Shown: piece by piece, positions 44,658 to 55,640 of the stretch | How positions within the stretch are numbered: the first letter of the stretch is position 1 | Layout of the letters: every line of letters begins with the position of its first letter | Assembly (NCBI GenBank): GCA_029963845.1 | Contig: JANEYF010002661.1 | Location: 62,001-126,000, forward strand | Origin: Rhamnusium bicolor | Taxonomy: Eukaryota > Arthropoda > Insecta > Coleoptera > Cerambycidae | Direction: 5' to 3' | DNA: 64,000 nt | Made by a program: the position numbers and the translations under genes | Notes under the pieces: model-generated | Told to the model about the DNA's origin: nothing | The model's input: only the letters and a program-made list of their open reading frames with translations | The model's database searches: none

Positions 44658-46498
44658 TTGTATTTTGTGATAACGGAACGGTTTTATGCTGATGATTCTA
44701 TAAACGAGCCAGATTTTGGCAGTAATCAATATAGTGATTCTGAATCAGAGGAAGAAATACGCATAGATGTTTCTGCAAAAACATGTTTGTCTGCAATTGG
44801 AATTTTGCCGTCAACGTCGCACGCTGAACTAGAGACGGACTATGGTGGTCAGCAGTCAAGTTTCGAACCCCTAACACAAGATACATTATCTGGTGATTTG
44901 CAATCGACGTTGCACAAAGAATCAGGAATGAACCACGGGGCCACCAATCAAATCTCGAATCCCTAACACAGGGCGACATTGGCGACATATCCATGACAGA
45001 CTCGGACTCTTTTGCAAATGCTGCAGATATATGGAGGCTGTCAAAAGATAATCAGTCAATCCCTATTGCATTTTCGAAAGCTGTAGGTGTAATTCGTGAG
45101 TTTGCTGGTATGATGCAGGGATCCGATCCAGAAGACTTTTATTTTTCACTGGGGGATGACGATTTTTTTACTTACGTAGTAGACAAACAAATTTGTATGA
45201 GACACAGACATTATGTAAGCGGGCTGATATGTCTCACCAGTCATGATTACATAATTGGACTCCAACAGACAAGTTTGAAATAAAACGATTCTTTAGCCTC
45301 ATTTCCTATATGGGCATTGTAAATATGCCACCTATTTCATGCTGTTGCAGCAAAGAAACTATTTTCAAGGTTACAATGCCTGCGGAATGCATTAGTCGCA
45401 ACCGTTTTGAACTTTTTCTTCGTATGGTTCATTTTTAAAACAACAAAGAAAATATCGCATATCGATTACATAAAATATAACCAGTGGTGGACAAAGTACA
45501 GAAAAATATCCAGAGTGTATACAAGTCTTCGGAATATGTATGCATAGATGAATCTTTAATTTCGTTTAGGGGAAGGCTTGTAATGAGACAGTATATAAAA
45601 AACAAGCGCCATCGATATGGCATTAAGTTGTTCAAGTTGTCTAGTTCTAGCGGTTTTACATACAGCATGCAAATATGTATATGCAGGTAAAAATTTAGAA
45701 CTGCAAAAGACAACTCCTACAAGCGTGGTGATGAATCTTTGTCAGCTGATTCTAAACTGCGGTTGAACTGTTATCACCGACAACTGCTATACCAGTGTGG
45801 AATTGGCTCGTAAGTTATTAGACAAACAAACACACCTTGTAGGTACACTTAGGAAAAACTGTAAAGATTTGCCTAAAGAAGTTACTATCAATAAATTAAA
45901 GAGTGGTGAACATATCATAAGAGAAAATGAACAAGGAATTTCTGTTCGACAAGCGCGATGTCCTCTTATTATCCACAACACATTCAGATGTTATAGTACC
46001 GACTCAAAATCGCATAGGTAATATCAAGTATAAACCGCAAATGGTCGCAGATTACAACACAGGAAAATCCGCTGTTGACCTTTCAGACCAAATGACGGCA
46101 TATGAATCGCCACTACGAAAATCGGTAAAGTGGTATCTCAAATTAGCGATTGAAATAATTTTGAATACTGTAATAGTAAATACTTGGGTAATATACAAAG
46201 AGGTGACCAAGGAAAAGATGCCAATTTTTTTCGCAAATGGGTTACCAACAAGTTATGCAAGTCCTTTCCTATAGAAGATTTAATTGAACCTACGCCAACA
46301 GAAAAACGAAAACGGCATGACATTGGAACAAAACCATACAACAAGAGACGACCGTGTACCAAATGTTGCGAAAAAAATGAAGGCTGAGAGCGGCTGGAAA
46401 ATCGCAGAAGTATAAAAAAAGTTAGAACTTATTGTCAATCTTGTCCTGATAAACCTACTTTATGTTTGGAATGTCTTGCCGCAACTCACAGGGCCTAA
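44658..46498 (+). pseudogene. piggyBac-type transposase, nearly full length but broken
   Basis: An acidic N-terminus (ADDSINEPDFGSNQYSDSES...) is followed by SLISYMGIVNMPPISCCCSK and SRNRFELFLRMVHF. Then YVCIDESLISFRGRLVMRQY carries the first catalytic Asp region (DE....FRGR), with IKNKRHRYGIKLFKLSSSSG next. VITDNCYTSVELARKLLDKQ has the second Asp (TDN.YTS). KYKPQMVADYNTGKSAVDLS is the VD..DQ block with the third. The tail is a cysteine-rich zinc domain: RRPCTKCCEKNEG, then TYCQSCPDKPTLCLECLAAT. About five frameshifts and stops (44965, 45283, 45690, 46021, 46387). Live relatives integrate at TTAA. Confidence 0.9.
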
Positions 46499-47629
46499 TA
46501 TAATATGTTTATGTACCAAGATTTTGTAATGTTTATTTTATGTTAAAATGTTTTCATGTTTGTAAGAAATATTTTTTTGTTTTATTTTATTATACAATAA
46601 ATATACCAAAAAATGGTTTTTTTATAAAAATAAATAACAAAAATCTGCAAAAAATTGACTTGACGACAAGAGCGCACCACAGTATAATAATTTCAGTAAA
46701 GTCAAAACTGTATGGTGCGAACTTGTACCACACGCCAGCTCGGTCTATTGCCGCATTTATTCTCGTAAAATAATAGACCGACAGCGCGGTGGATCTTAAA
46801 AATAATCTCGGTCTTATGGACCTAGTTGGCGTGTGGGACAAATTGTATCTCGGTCTATTTGATCGAGATTTTAGAGATGGAACACTTTCTTCTCGGTCCT
46901 ATAGACGGAGATAGTAGCAAACGTGTTAAAGAAATAAAACTGTTATTCATGGCAAAAAATACGATACCTCAATAGAAAATTGTTATTGCCCAGCAAATAC
47001 CACGCCAGGAGGAGAATAGCTAGAGGGAGATATTAGTATCGGTAGGACAGTTAGTAAAATCAATAATAAACTCTTAATGAAAAAATAACTCACCAAAACA
47101 ATGTAAATTTAACTACACACAATTCACCAACACAATACATACTAATAATACACTATATAGGATATACGTAACACATGTTATACACACATTAAAAAAAACA
47201 CTTGAAAACTTAAATTGTGGACGAAAGCTATTTATATACGACCACTGATTTATTATTGACTATTCGTATATAATATGGCACTATTCATTATCTGAAGGAA
47301 ACATTTCTTCACTACTGTTTTCAACTACTCTTATTATGACTGGATTAACGGGATTATCCATCTTGATATCAAGGTCCCACATCTGTAATTCGATCTTTTT
47401 AACATAATTTATATAGTTGATCCAATTTTCCGCTTTCACGTAATGCAGCTAAGAGCAGTTCTTTCACATGTACCAATTTGAATGTTATGCGTCGCGAATA
47501 TCCCGACAGTACATATGTAGATACCTACATACACGGAAATCGAAATGCAATTGATCTTAGACCATCCACTTATCTTATTATTCCTATAATATACATGTCT
47601 TAACACCACAAGTGGAAGAAGACTCTCTA
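46499..47629. other. intron with a repeat cluster at 46735-46925
   Basis: 46735-46925 is annotated separately. The rest is AT-rich (short ACAC and TATA words near 47100-47200) with nothing recognised. Confidence 0.4.
46735..46925. repeat. clustered TCTCGGTCTAT words in both orientations
   Basis: CTCGGTCTATTGCCG, AATAGACCGACAG (inverse), ATCTCGGTCTTATGG, ATCTCGGTCTATTTG and TCTCGGTCCTATAGAC occur within 190 bases, together with CCACACGCCAGC and GGCGTGTGGGAC (inverse). It lies just 3' of the piggyBac coding region and may be its subterminal repeats. Confidence 0.55.
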
Positions 47630-48920
47630 ACGAACGTTTGCTACTCTCGGAAGTGCCCCAAGGCTCGTTCTTGGGGCCCTTGCTTTTTAACATCTACACC
47701 GCAGACTTGCCACAAGTCACGAAGTACTGTTCCCTGCACATGTACGCTGACGATATACAACTTTACCTTGCTTTTGATGTGACGAAGCCTGAGGAAGCCC
47801 AAACCAAAATTAATCATGATTTAAATGAAATAAAAAATTGGACTCTTCAGAATTCACTCCTATTAAATCCAAATAAAAGTAAAAATATAATCTTTGGCAC
47901 TGCAAATAAATTAAGAGTCCTGACTCACTTTCAATTATCAGTTGACAATATAATTATAGAACAAGTTGACAAGGTGAAGAACTTGGGGCTAACCTTCGAT
48001 AAAAATTTAAACTTTATTCCTCATATATCAGAAGTCCTTAGAAAATGTTTCTGCTCTTTTAAACAGATTTCAAGTTTTAGAAATATCCTTGATAGGGCCA
48101 CTAAACTACTGTTATGTAAGTCCTTAGTCTTATCACACGTCAACTACTGTGATTATGTTTATGGGCCTTGCCTAAATTTATCAGAAGCAAACAAACTTCA
48201 AAAAAATCCAGAATATCTGTATTAGATTTGTAACAAATAGTTCTATCTACGAGCACATAACACCACATATCAGGGAGTTACAACTACTAAAAATAAATGA
48301 GAGGCGCTTCCTACATTTTACCTCACTATTAAATAATGTCATCCTAACGCAAAAACCTATTTATCTCTATGATAAACTAATTGCGAGAAATGTTATGCAT
48401 AACCGAAACTTGAGATATACAAACGACCAATTGCATACAATAAGGCCTAAATATGAAACATTTCGATCATCCTTTACCTACCTCTCGACTTATGTCTATA
48501 ACAATCTACCTCCACAGCTACACAATAAATCAACAAATGTACTAAAACGTCAACTAAATTCTCTGATTTTGAACGGCGAATTAAACATAAATTTAAAATT
48601 GTTTTAGACGGTGATAAAATAGTGATAAAATCTAGACATCATATAGATAAATACCGTTTTTGATATATATTATATGTTCATATACTGTAGATATATGTAC
48701 TTAACTAGATATACGTTAAATATACACATATTGTAATATTGGATATTATATACTGTACTATCATATGCTGGATAAAATCATAAGTTAGATATTACATACT
48801 GTACTAATACTATACCAATGGTATCCTAGGTTAGTAGTTTTGATATCAGTGTATACTGTATCACTAACCTTTTGTGTTAAATTCCTTCTATTTTACACAA
48901 TAAAGACATTTATTTATTTA
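47630..48920 (+). pseudogene. 5'-truncated LINE, RT domain to 3' end
   Basis: The 195-codon frame 47638-48225 reads EVPQGSFLGPLLFNIYTADL, YADDIQLYLAF (the RT catalytic YADD), NSLLLNPNKSKNIIFGT and VKNLGLTFDKNLNFIPHISE. After a frameshift it continues to INERRFLHFTSLLNN and MHNRNLRYTNDQLHTIRPKY, ending at 48607. AATAAAGACATTTATTTATT at about 48900 is a likely 3' end. The catalytic box is intact but the front half and endonuclease are missing. Confidence 0.88.
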
Positions 48921-50350
48921 TTATAAACATGGTGGAATGAGCGTAACACGCAGGAAATACTTTCGAGCAGCGGGAGAAAATGTCTGGAGTAAAACAGACC
49001 AGCAAGCAAGAAAGATATTCATTGTTTTTATTTGGGTGTTGTAAATACAATTTTTTATAAGGAAAATCACAAATAATCCATTTGTGAGTTTTTCTTTAAT
49101 TAGAACTTTAATCAATACCTATATTTCTAAATAATAAATAACATATTGCTTAATGTTTATAAAATTCAGATCATATGAATAAATGTATTTAATTACAACA
49201 TAACTCTCTCTACTGATTGTATTTTATACCTAAAATGATATGTATCGATTTGTAAGAGAAAATATTAATAAATCATCAATATGAGTTCATAGGCATTCTT
49301 AATCAAATTATTTCCTCTTTATTATTGTATTATTATTTACTCCGCATACACGCCATTGATCCGCATTCCTTTACTCTATAGAATTTACGAAAATACTATA
49401 AAAACTACTATGTGTAAATATTAAAAAATTTAAAAATATATTAAAATTATAATTTTAACTTATTTGAATATTTGCTACCATCTCCTTCACAATTATTATT
49501 ATCAAATAGATGATGTAAGTAAATAATATAGAAAAAAGAATATCTTTATTAGAAGAGATAATGATCGACGGAATAAAACCTCCTTGCTTGTTATTTAAAT
49601 TCTATTGCATGAGTTATTATTTACACAACACGAGCTTTTCTCAAGTTTAGGTGCTTTTATTTTATGTTATGTATTGTCACAGTCATATTGTGTAATATTG
49701 TTGTAGACTTAGAAATAAATATGTTTTTATTTATTTATTCTTAAATCAATGACTTTTTTTTATTTTTTAAAACATTTCTTAATAATTAACTATAATTATA
49801 TAATAATTATGAAACAAAATTAAAAGTACAATTTAAATTGAAACGTCCGAGTCCTCGTATAATAAATATGACTGGAAAGTAATAAAAGAAAGTTTAAATT
49901 CAGCTCCAAAATATTAAAGATGTGTTAATTGGAAAGTTAATGAAAGAGAAGATACATGATTTTGAAAGTTAGATGTCTAAGTTTCCTCCTTACATTTTGC
50001 TATTGAAATTTAGTTCTTGTTTCTTTACAAGAATAAGGGATTTGGAAACATGGCATGAGTTGAGAGGGCGATGTTCTTTACAAGTTTTGGCGTTGTTCAG
50101 CCGCAAACATGACACCACCATCGTCTCACCCTTTTCAAGTTTCAAAATACCTCCTACAACTTTATCGAGTCAGAGAACTTGAAAACTTTAAGCCTTTATG
50201 CAAAACTAGAAATATGGAGATTATTGAATAATAGCTGTTTCAAAAAATGAAAGTATTATAAAAAAACTATTAACTGAAGTTTTAAAGTGTTAGAAATATT
50301 GTTGTTTTTTTCGTATTATTAAGTGTTACGAATATTATTTATTTTATTTT
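48921..50350. other. intron, nothing recognised
   Basis: AT-rich. Near 50357, TATACAGGGTGTTTCCTAAT looks like a mariner-type terminus. A 69-codon frame at 49973 has no domain. Confidence 0.35.
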
Positions 50351-50509
50351 AATATTATACAGGGTGTTTCCTAATTACGTATATATAAATAATTCAGGAA
50401 GCGATTCATCGAATTATTTCATGAAAAAAATTTTCACAAATGCACCCTTATCGGTGTTGAAAATATCACCTAGTTTCTCTGCGATAATTTCAATGATTTC
50501 ATTAATAAG

Positions 50510-51400
50510 GTGAATATTAAACCTTACCAGTTACAAGAAGATGACATTTTGGTCTCCATTGACGTTTGTTCATTGTTTCCAACTTTTCCGATACCACAAA
50601 ACTTGGACTTCCTTGAGGATTTACTCGAATCAGTCTCCGTGAAGATGTAGTAAAAGAATATATTCAACTCACTAAACTTTAAAAGAAACAAAATTGTTTT
50701 CGATTTAATGATAATTTTTTCGAACAACGAGGAGGGACAGCAATGGGTGACTCTTTGTCTCTTCATGTACAGATTCAAAACAGAAGCAAAAGAATAATTC
50801 GAGTATTTGGGGTTTGGCTTAAGCATAGGTATGTGGATGATATGTTTACAGTGTATGATACAAGATAATTGAAGCATTGAAATATCAAAGGGGGTAAGTG
50901 TCAAAACTGATTATTGATATATTTAAAAGAAATCTCTTAAAATAACTTATACGTCGCAACATCTAGATTTGAGTAGAAAAAATACAAAGCAAAGCTTGTG
51001 GCCCTTGGACCCATTACATGTTGTTTTTGCTTGTAAATAGCACCTTTCTACGAGACACTCAATGGCATTTAGCCCCTTTGAAATTTCAACACTTCAATAA
51101 TTGACAACTTTGTTTCAGAATTAAACAGATTTGAAAAATAATTGACTAAGAATACAGATGTGAGAAATGGATATTCTGTAAGTTTAGTTCATTAGGAAAC
51201 GTAAATTTAAAGGACACTTCTAAATTCCTTGACCTTTCAAAATGAAACAGAAAATCGGAAATTTGTATCGATTCCATACCATCTTCGATTTGCCCGTGTA
51301 ATTAGTAAAATTTTTAAATGTTTGATAGTGGTACGGTCAATGAGAAATAAACTATAAATACTTTTAGGCAATCCAAAAGGAAAAATTAAAAAAAAATGAA
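50510..51400 (+). pseudogene. Penelope-like element reverse transcriptase remnant
   Basis: DDILVSIDVCSLFPTFPIPQ matches the LVSFDVVSLFTNVP block of Penelope-like RTs. Later, in shifted frames, FFEQRGGTAMGDSLS (GTAMGSPLSP in relatives) and RYVDDMFTVYDTR (catalytic YVDD) follow. Further down, TSQHLDLSRKNTKQ and VSIPYHLRFARVISKIFKCL correspond to the thumb and C-terminal part. No GIY-YIG endonuclease was identified. Heavily decayed. Confidence 0.78.
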
Positions 51401-52705
51401 AAGTCGGCTATTGTAAATGCACTTTACATTTAGAATTCCTAAAATCTATTCCTAAAGTTTGACAGGTTGAAACTGACTTGCGCTGTATAAAGTGTTGACA
51501 TTTATGAAAAAATACGTGTAGTTGATCCTGTATCATCCAGTACATGGTATATAATTAAGTTAATTTTATTTTGTAGTAAAAGTTGTTAAATCCCTGGAAT
51601 ATACAATTCTTTTTATGAAAGGATAAATATTAGTTCCTCCAATGAATGTTCTTTGTTTGCATTTATTACCGCGGATGTTCGTTCATATAACAAAATATGT
51701 TAGGAAGCAGTTTTGTATGTCAATATTTTTATTTATTAATAACGCATGTAATATCATCGTTTTCGTCTGTGTATTAATTCCACGAACGCCGTAAGCACGT
51801 CATATGTCTATACAATGGCCATGTTCCCACACTATCATTCTGATGGCCTATTTATTCGTAACCGCTGATCTTTTGCTCCCTTTAAAATGCTGAATCAATA
51901 GATTAAATTGCGAACGAATTGAATCCCGTTGAATCAGAGCACGAAGCGCGAAAAGTGATTAAGATTTTAAAGATCTCTTTCAAAGCCCGTATCATTTTAA
52001 CACTCGAAGTTAAACAGTATTTTTTTAGTCGCTTTTACATTTTTAAAAGAGCTAAAGGGATTTGTTCTTTTATTAGCTCAAGCTTTTGTACTTATCTAGT
52101 TTCAGACAATCGTGATGCCGTTTTAATTTTTATGCTTTATAATGCATGTCTTTAAGAAAAACGTGGATTAGTGGATCTGAATTAAGAGGCTCCTGCATGC
52201 ATTAACTTTTTTGTTCTATATAGTCAGCTGGATAAGTTTCCAGAAGATACTTATATTTAAAAAGGTTCAGTTTATTTTGTTCTTATTATTTACTATCTAC
52301 TGTATACATTATTTTAAGTTCCCGTTTGTTAAATGAAATAACATAAAATATAATCGGGATTTACTATTAATCATCAAAGAAACACTGACGAGTGCTGTAT
52401 ATGATGTTTTCCACAAAACACCATTTACTGCACTCGACGCGCGTTTCGACAACGAAGTTGGCATCACCTGGAGATGATTATAACTAACTTTATGCTAACA
52501 GTGTATCCTATTTATACCTGAACTATTGTCACTCACTAACCAATGGAGCGGACTATGTGGGATTGGCCCTTTGTCACTATTCATACTATTTCTGCACTTG
52601 CTTTCAAATGCATCCAGCTCTGTATTATTTGTTACATTCCTAATTTATCTTAAATTGCTAATATCTATTTTATGGTTATTCTCAAACGCATGTTGGACAA
52701 CACAA
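51401..52705. other. intron, mostly unassigned
   Basis: Contains the hammerhead-like motif at 52436-52474 on the minus strand. A 78-codon frame at 51919 has no recognised domain. Confidence 0.35.
52436..52474 (-). ncRNA. hammerhead-like core motif (tentative)
   Basis: Minus strand: GGTGATGCCAACTTCGTTGT followed by CGAAACGCGCGTC. CCAAC/GTTG can form the stem II hairpin between UGAUG and CGAAAC, and GCGCGUC supplies the cleavage-side element. It is the best of the three such motifs. It lies about 1 kb from the Penelope-like RT. Confidence 0.45.
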
Positions 52706-53850
52706 GATATACCGGGTGTACAGGGTCATGGTACACCCCCTTTTGTCCTTTAGTTTTGAAGTTAATTGATTGAAATTTGGGATATCCTATATACATAATA
52801 AGCGGCACTTTTTGACATAAAAGTGATTTTTTTGTCACTGCTACCGATACCAAATAAGCGACATTTCAAACTTCAATATTTTTATGTAATTTTATATTTA
52901 ATATAATTTTTAGTTTTCCATTTAAGTGTGCCATAACGGTTCCGAATTATTCTAAATGACCCGTGTAATGCTAGAAAAATCGAAATCCCGTCAAAAATAC
53001 AAAATTACGTGATTTATGAGCAAATAAAGTTCATCAAAATGGTTTTTGGGGCCAAACTCAATTTTTTCAAATGGAACCATATTGGTACCGAGGCACCATT
53101 TATTAGTACTATTAATAAGGAATTTAATCATATGTCGTATTAAAATTTGCGATAAATACAAACAAAATTACAGTTAAAAGAAAATAAGAAAATACAATTT
53201 TGTTCTAATTAAATGTTAAGAAGTAACTAAGTTAGGTGGCTTTGAAAACAATGAAATATTTAGCTTGTCATACATTTGTTGGTTTACCGGTGTTCTTATT
53301 GTGTCTTTAAAAATTGTTTAAAATTCTTGTTAATTGTGTTCAATATGCCGCAAATTTATAAAAAAGATGAAAAAGTGAAAATGTTAATTATTTATGGGGA
53401 ATGTAGAAAAAATGCCGTTGCGGCTAGACACCTTCATGCCGAACGATATCCTGATAGACAATGTCCAGCGAGAAATTATTTTAATCGTCTTGAAAATCAA
53501 TTCCAAAGTGAACCCAACAATGATCCCGAAGAAAATTTCATTCTTGACGAAGGAATATTGCAATTGGATATTGCAGAATAACGTGCAGCCAAACAATGAT
53601 TTTTTGGGAATGATTTTATTTTCAGACGAGCCTAGGTTTACAAATTTGGGATTATTTAACCGACAAAATACAAAATATTGGTCACAGGAAAATCAAAATT
53701 TATTACAGGAGGGTAACTTTCAAGTGTGGTTCGGTTTCAATGTTTGGCTTGGAATAATCGGTAGTAGAATCATTGATCCAATAATATATGAAGTACTTTT
53801 CTTACCAGTATTATTGTCGTCACTTTTAGGGAACTAGGCACTTTACCTCT
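52706..53850 (+). pseudogene. mariner-like (DUF4817) transposon, internally deleted
   Basis: The left end is near ACCGGGTGTACAGGGTCATG (52710). The first coding part, 53345-53581, is MPQIYKKDEKVKMLIIYGEC, then AARHLHAERYPDRQCPARNYF, the DUF4817 helix-turn-helix. In an overlapping frame to 53837: WILQNNVQPNNDFLGMILFS, then DEPRFTNLGLFNRQNTKYWS with the first catalytic Asp, and VWFGFNVWLGIIGSRIIDPI. The linker between HTH and catalytic part is largely deleted, and the C-terminal DFYLWG block is absent. Confidence 0.82.
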
Positions 53851-53859
53851 TTCCAATGA

Positions 53860-54480
53860 GCTATTAATTATGTTTAACATTGGGTCTGATAGAATGTCAA
53901 AATGATCCCTGTAGAAAGACATATCGATTTCATCTGGTTATCTCAAAAACAATATTTATTAATTCCATTTTTGTTAACATTTTAAAGTTATGCAATTTTA
54001 TTCCGTCCAATTTGGTAAATTCAAAGCTTTGCTCGTTATATGGTATACTACCTACTATATCCGTTATGCTGGATACATAGTATTCATTAAAATTGTACGA
54101 CACTACACTCGGATTTTTATATATTTGATTTTCAATTTGAATTTCTGTAACGGATCATCGTATTTACTTGAAATTATAGATTTTAACGACTTCCACATTC
54201 TTTTTGTATCATACCTACAATTATCTATTTTATCTTCATAATAACTACACTTTTCATTATTGTTTGTTTTAAACTTTATATTTTCCATCCCTGTCCCTAA
54301 TAGCCTCTGGCACTCTGCATTAAACCATCCGATATGCATATTTTGTATGGTAATTTCTTTCTTTGGATTGACATCATCTAATACTTTTAAGAGACTACTG
54401 TAGAGTAAATCATATTTTTTGTCTATATCAGGTTCCCTGTAATCAATCTGTATATTATTTAATTCATTCAATTTATTCAA
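53860..54480 (-). pseudogene. LINE fragment (endonuclease-RT linker)
   Basis: A 125-codon minus-strand frame (54480-54103) reads YDLLYSSLLKVLDDVNPKKE, then HIGWFNAECQRLLG and TKRMWKSLKSIISSKYDD, the spacer between endonuclease and RT in jockey/I-like elements. In shifted frames down to 53860, FNEYYVSSITDIVGSIPY and LHNFKNVNKNGINKY continue toward RT. Head-to-tail with the next fragment. Confidence 0.7.
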
Positions 54481-54499
54481 TTTATTCTTTAACTAACAG

Positions 54500-55640
54500 A
54501 ATGTACTGAATCACATACATTAGATTGGTAACGGTGGATTTGTTTTTTATAAAACCGTGTTGACTAGAAACAATCTGTCCGTCAATATAGGGATATATGG
54601 CTGTATGTACAGCAATTTCCATAACCTTAGCAAAATTGCAAATAATTGTAATCGGACGATGATTTTCAATTTCACGTCTATCATCTTTTTTATATACAGG
54701 GCAAATTCGAGGTCTCTTTCAAATGTTAGGAAATGCACTTATTATAATTGATAGATTAAAGATGATTTTAAGTGGTTCCAAGAAAACGGTCACGCGGTCC
54801 CTAATAATAAATGCAGGTATTTCGTCAGGACCTTTTATAATTTAGGTTTAATTTGTCGCAGAGCAGAAAGAACATCTGTGGAAGTAAATTCAGTAAAATT
54901 TAGATAAAGTTTCTTAGTGTACTTCTCGTTTTTGTCATAATTTTCAGATGGTAAATTATAATCCGTTTTAAAAAAAGTCTGCAAAACCATTTGCAATTTC
55001 CTGTGTATTATCAAAACATTACTTTTGTTAGTTTAGTGTCGCTTATTGCTGTTGTCCATTTTTCGAGTTAACATAAGATCAAAAACTGTTTGCACTTTTT
55101 TTTATATTAATTTGGATGCTGTCTTTATATTCTCTGCAAGCATTGTTTATATCACGATTTATTTGTATCCTAAGATTTTTAAAGGCATTGTGAGCAGTGG
55201 AATTCCTGGTTTGCTTATATTTTTTTCAATTGTCTTGCTTTTTCTTTTATATTTCGTACTCTAACATTACTATACCAAGGCGCGGGTACTTCCTGGGGCG
55301 AGATACGGTTTTAGGAACACATGAATCACAAATACCGTACAGTAATTCAAAGAAATTTTCGCAAGCTGAATTGATATTGCTGTAGATTTTTATAAGTGAC
55401 CAGTCTGTATAGCTGATCTGTGAATATAAGTTATAAAAAGCTGTTTTCCGGACATTGTATACTGGAATAGAGGCATTTTTATTTGAAGTATTGTTCTCCA
55501 TTATAAGATATATACTCAAAGCAGGTTGATGGGACTCCTCTTTCAGTAACATATCTCCTGCTTTTTCAACAACACAAGAGACATTTGTAATTACAACATC
55601 CAGGAATCTATTATTACAGTTTGACCAAAGAATTATGAAT
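54500..55640 (-). pseudogene. LINE fragment (endonuclease end to start of RT)
   Basis: The minus-strand 55552-55247 frame gives HQPALSIYLIMENNTSNKNA, then YSQISYTDWSLIKIYSNINS and ACENFFELLYGICDSCVPKT (endonuclease C-terminus plus linker). Then KGPDEIPAFIIRDRVTVFLE (54870-54780, RT block GPD.IP) and a segment like HRPITIICNFAKVMEIAVHT (54700-54600, the YRPI...SK..E block). It breaks off at about 54500, before the catalytic YADD. Confidence 0.75.

Noticed and set aside
49973..50182. 69-codon frame as a small gene
   Set aside because: No domain, no splice or promoter context, and codon content typical of AT-rich non-coding DNA.
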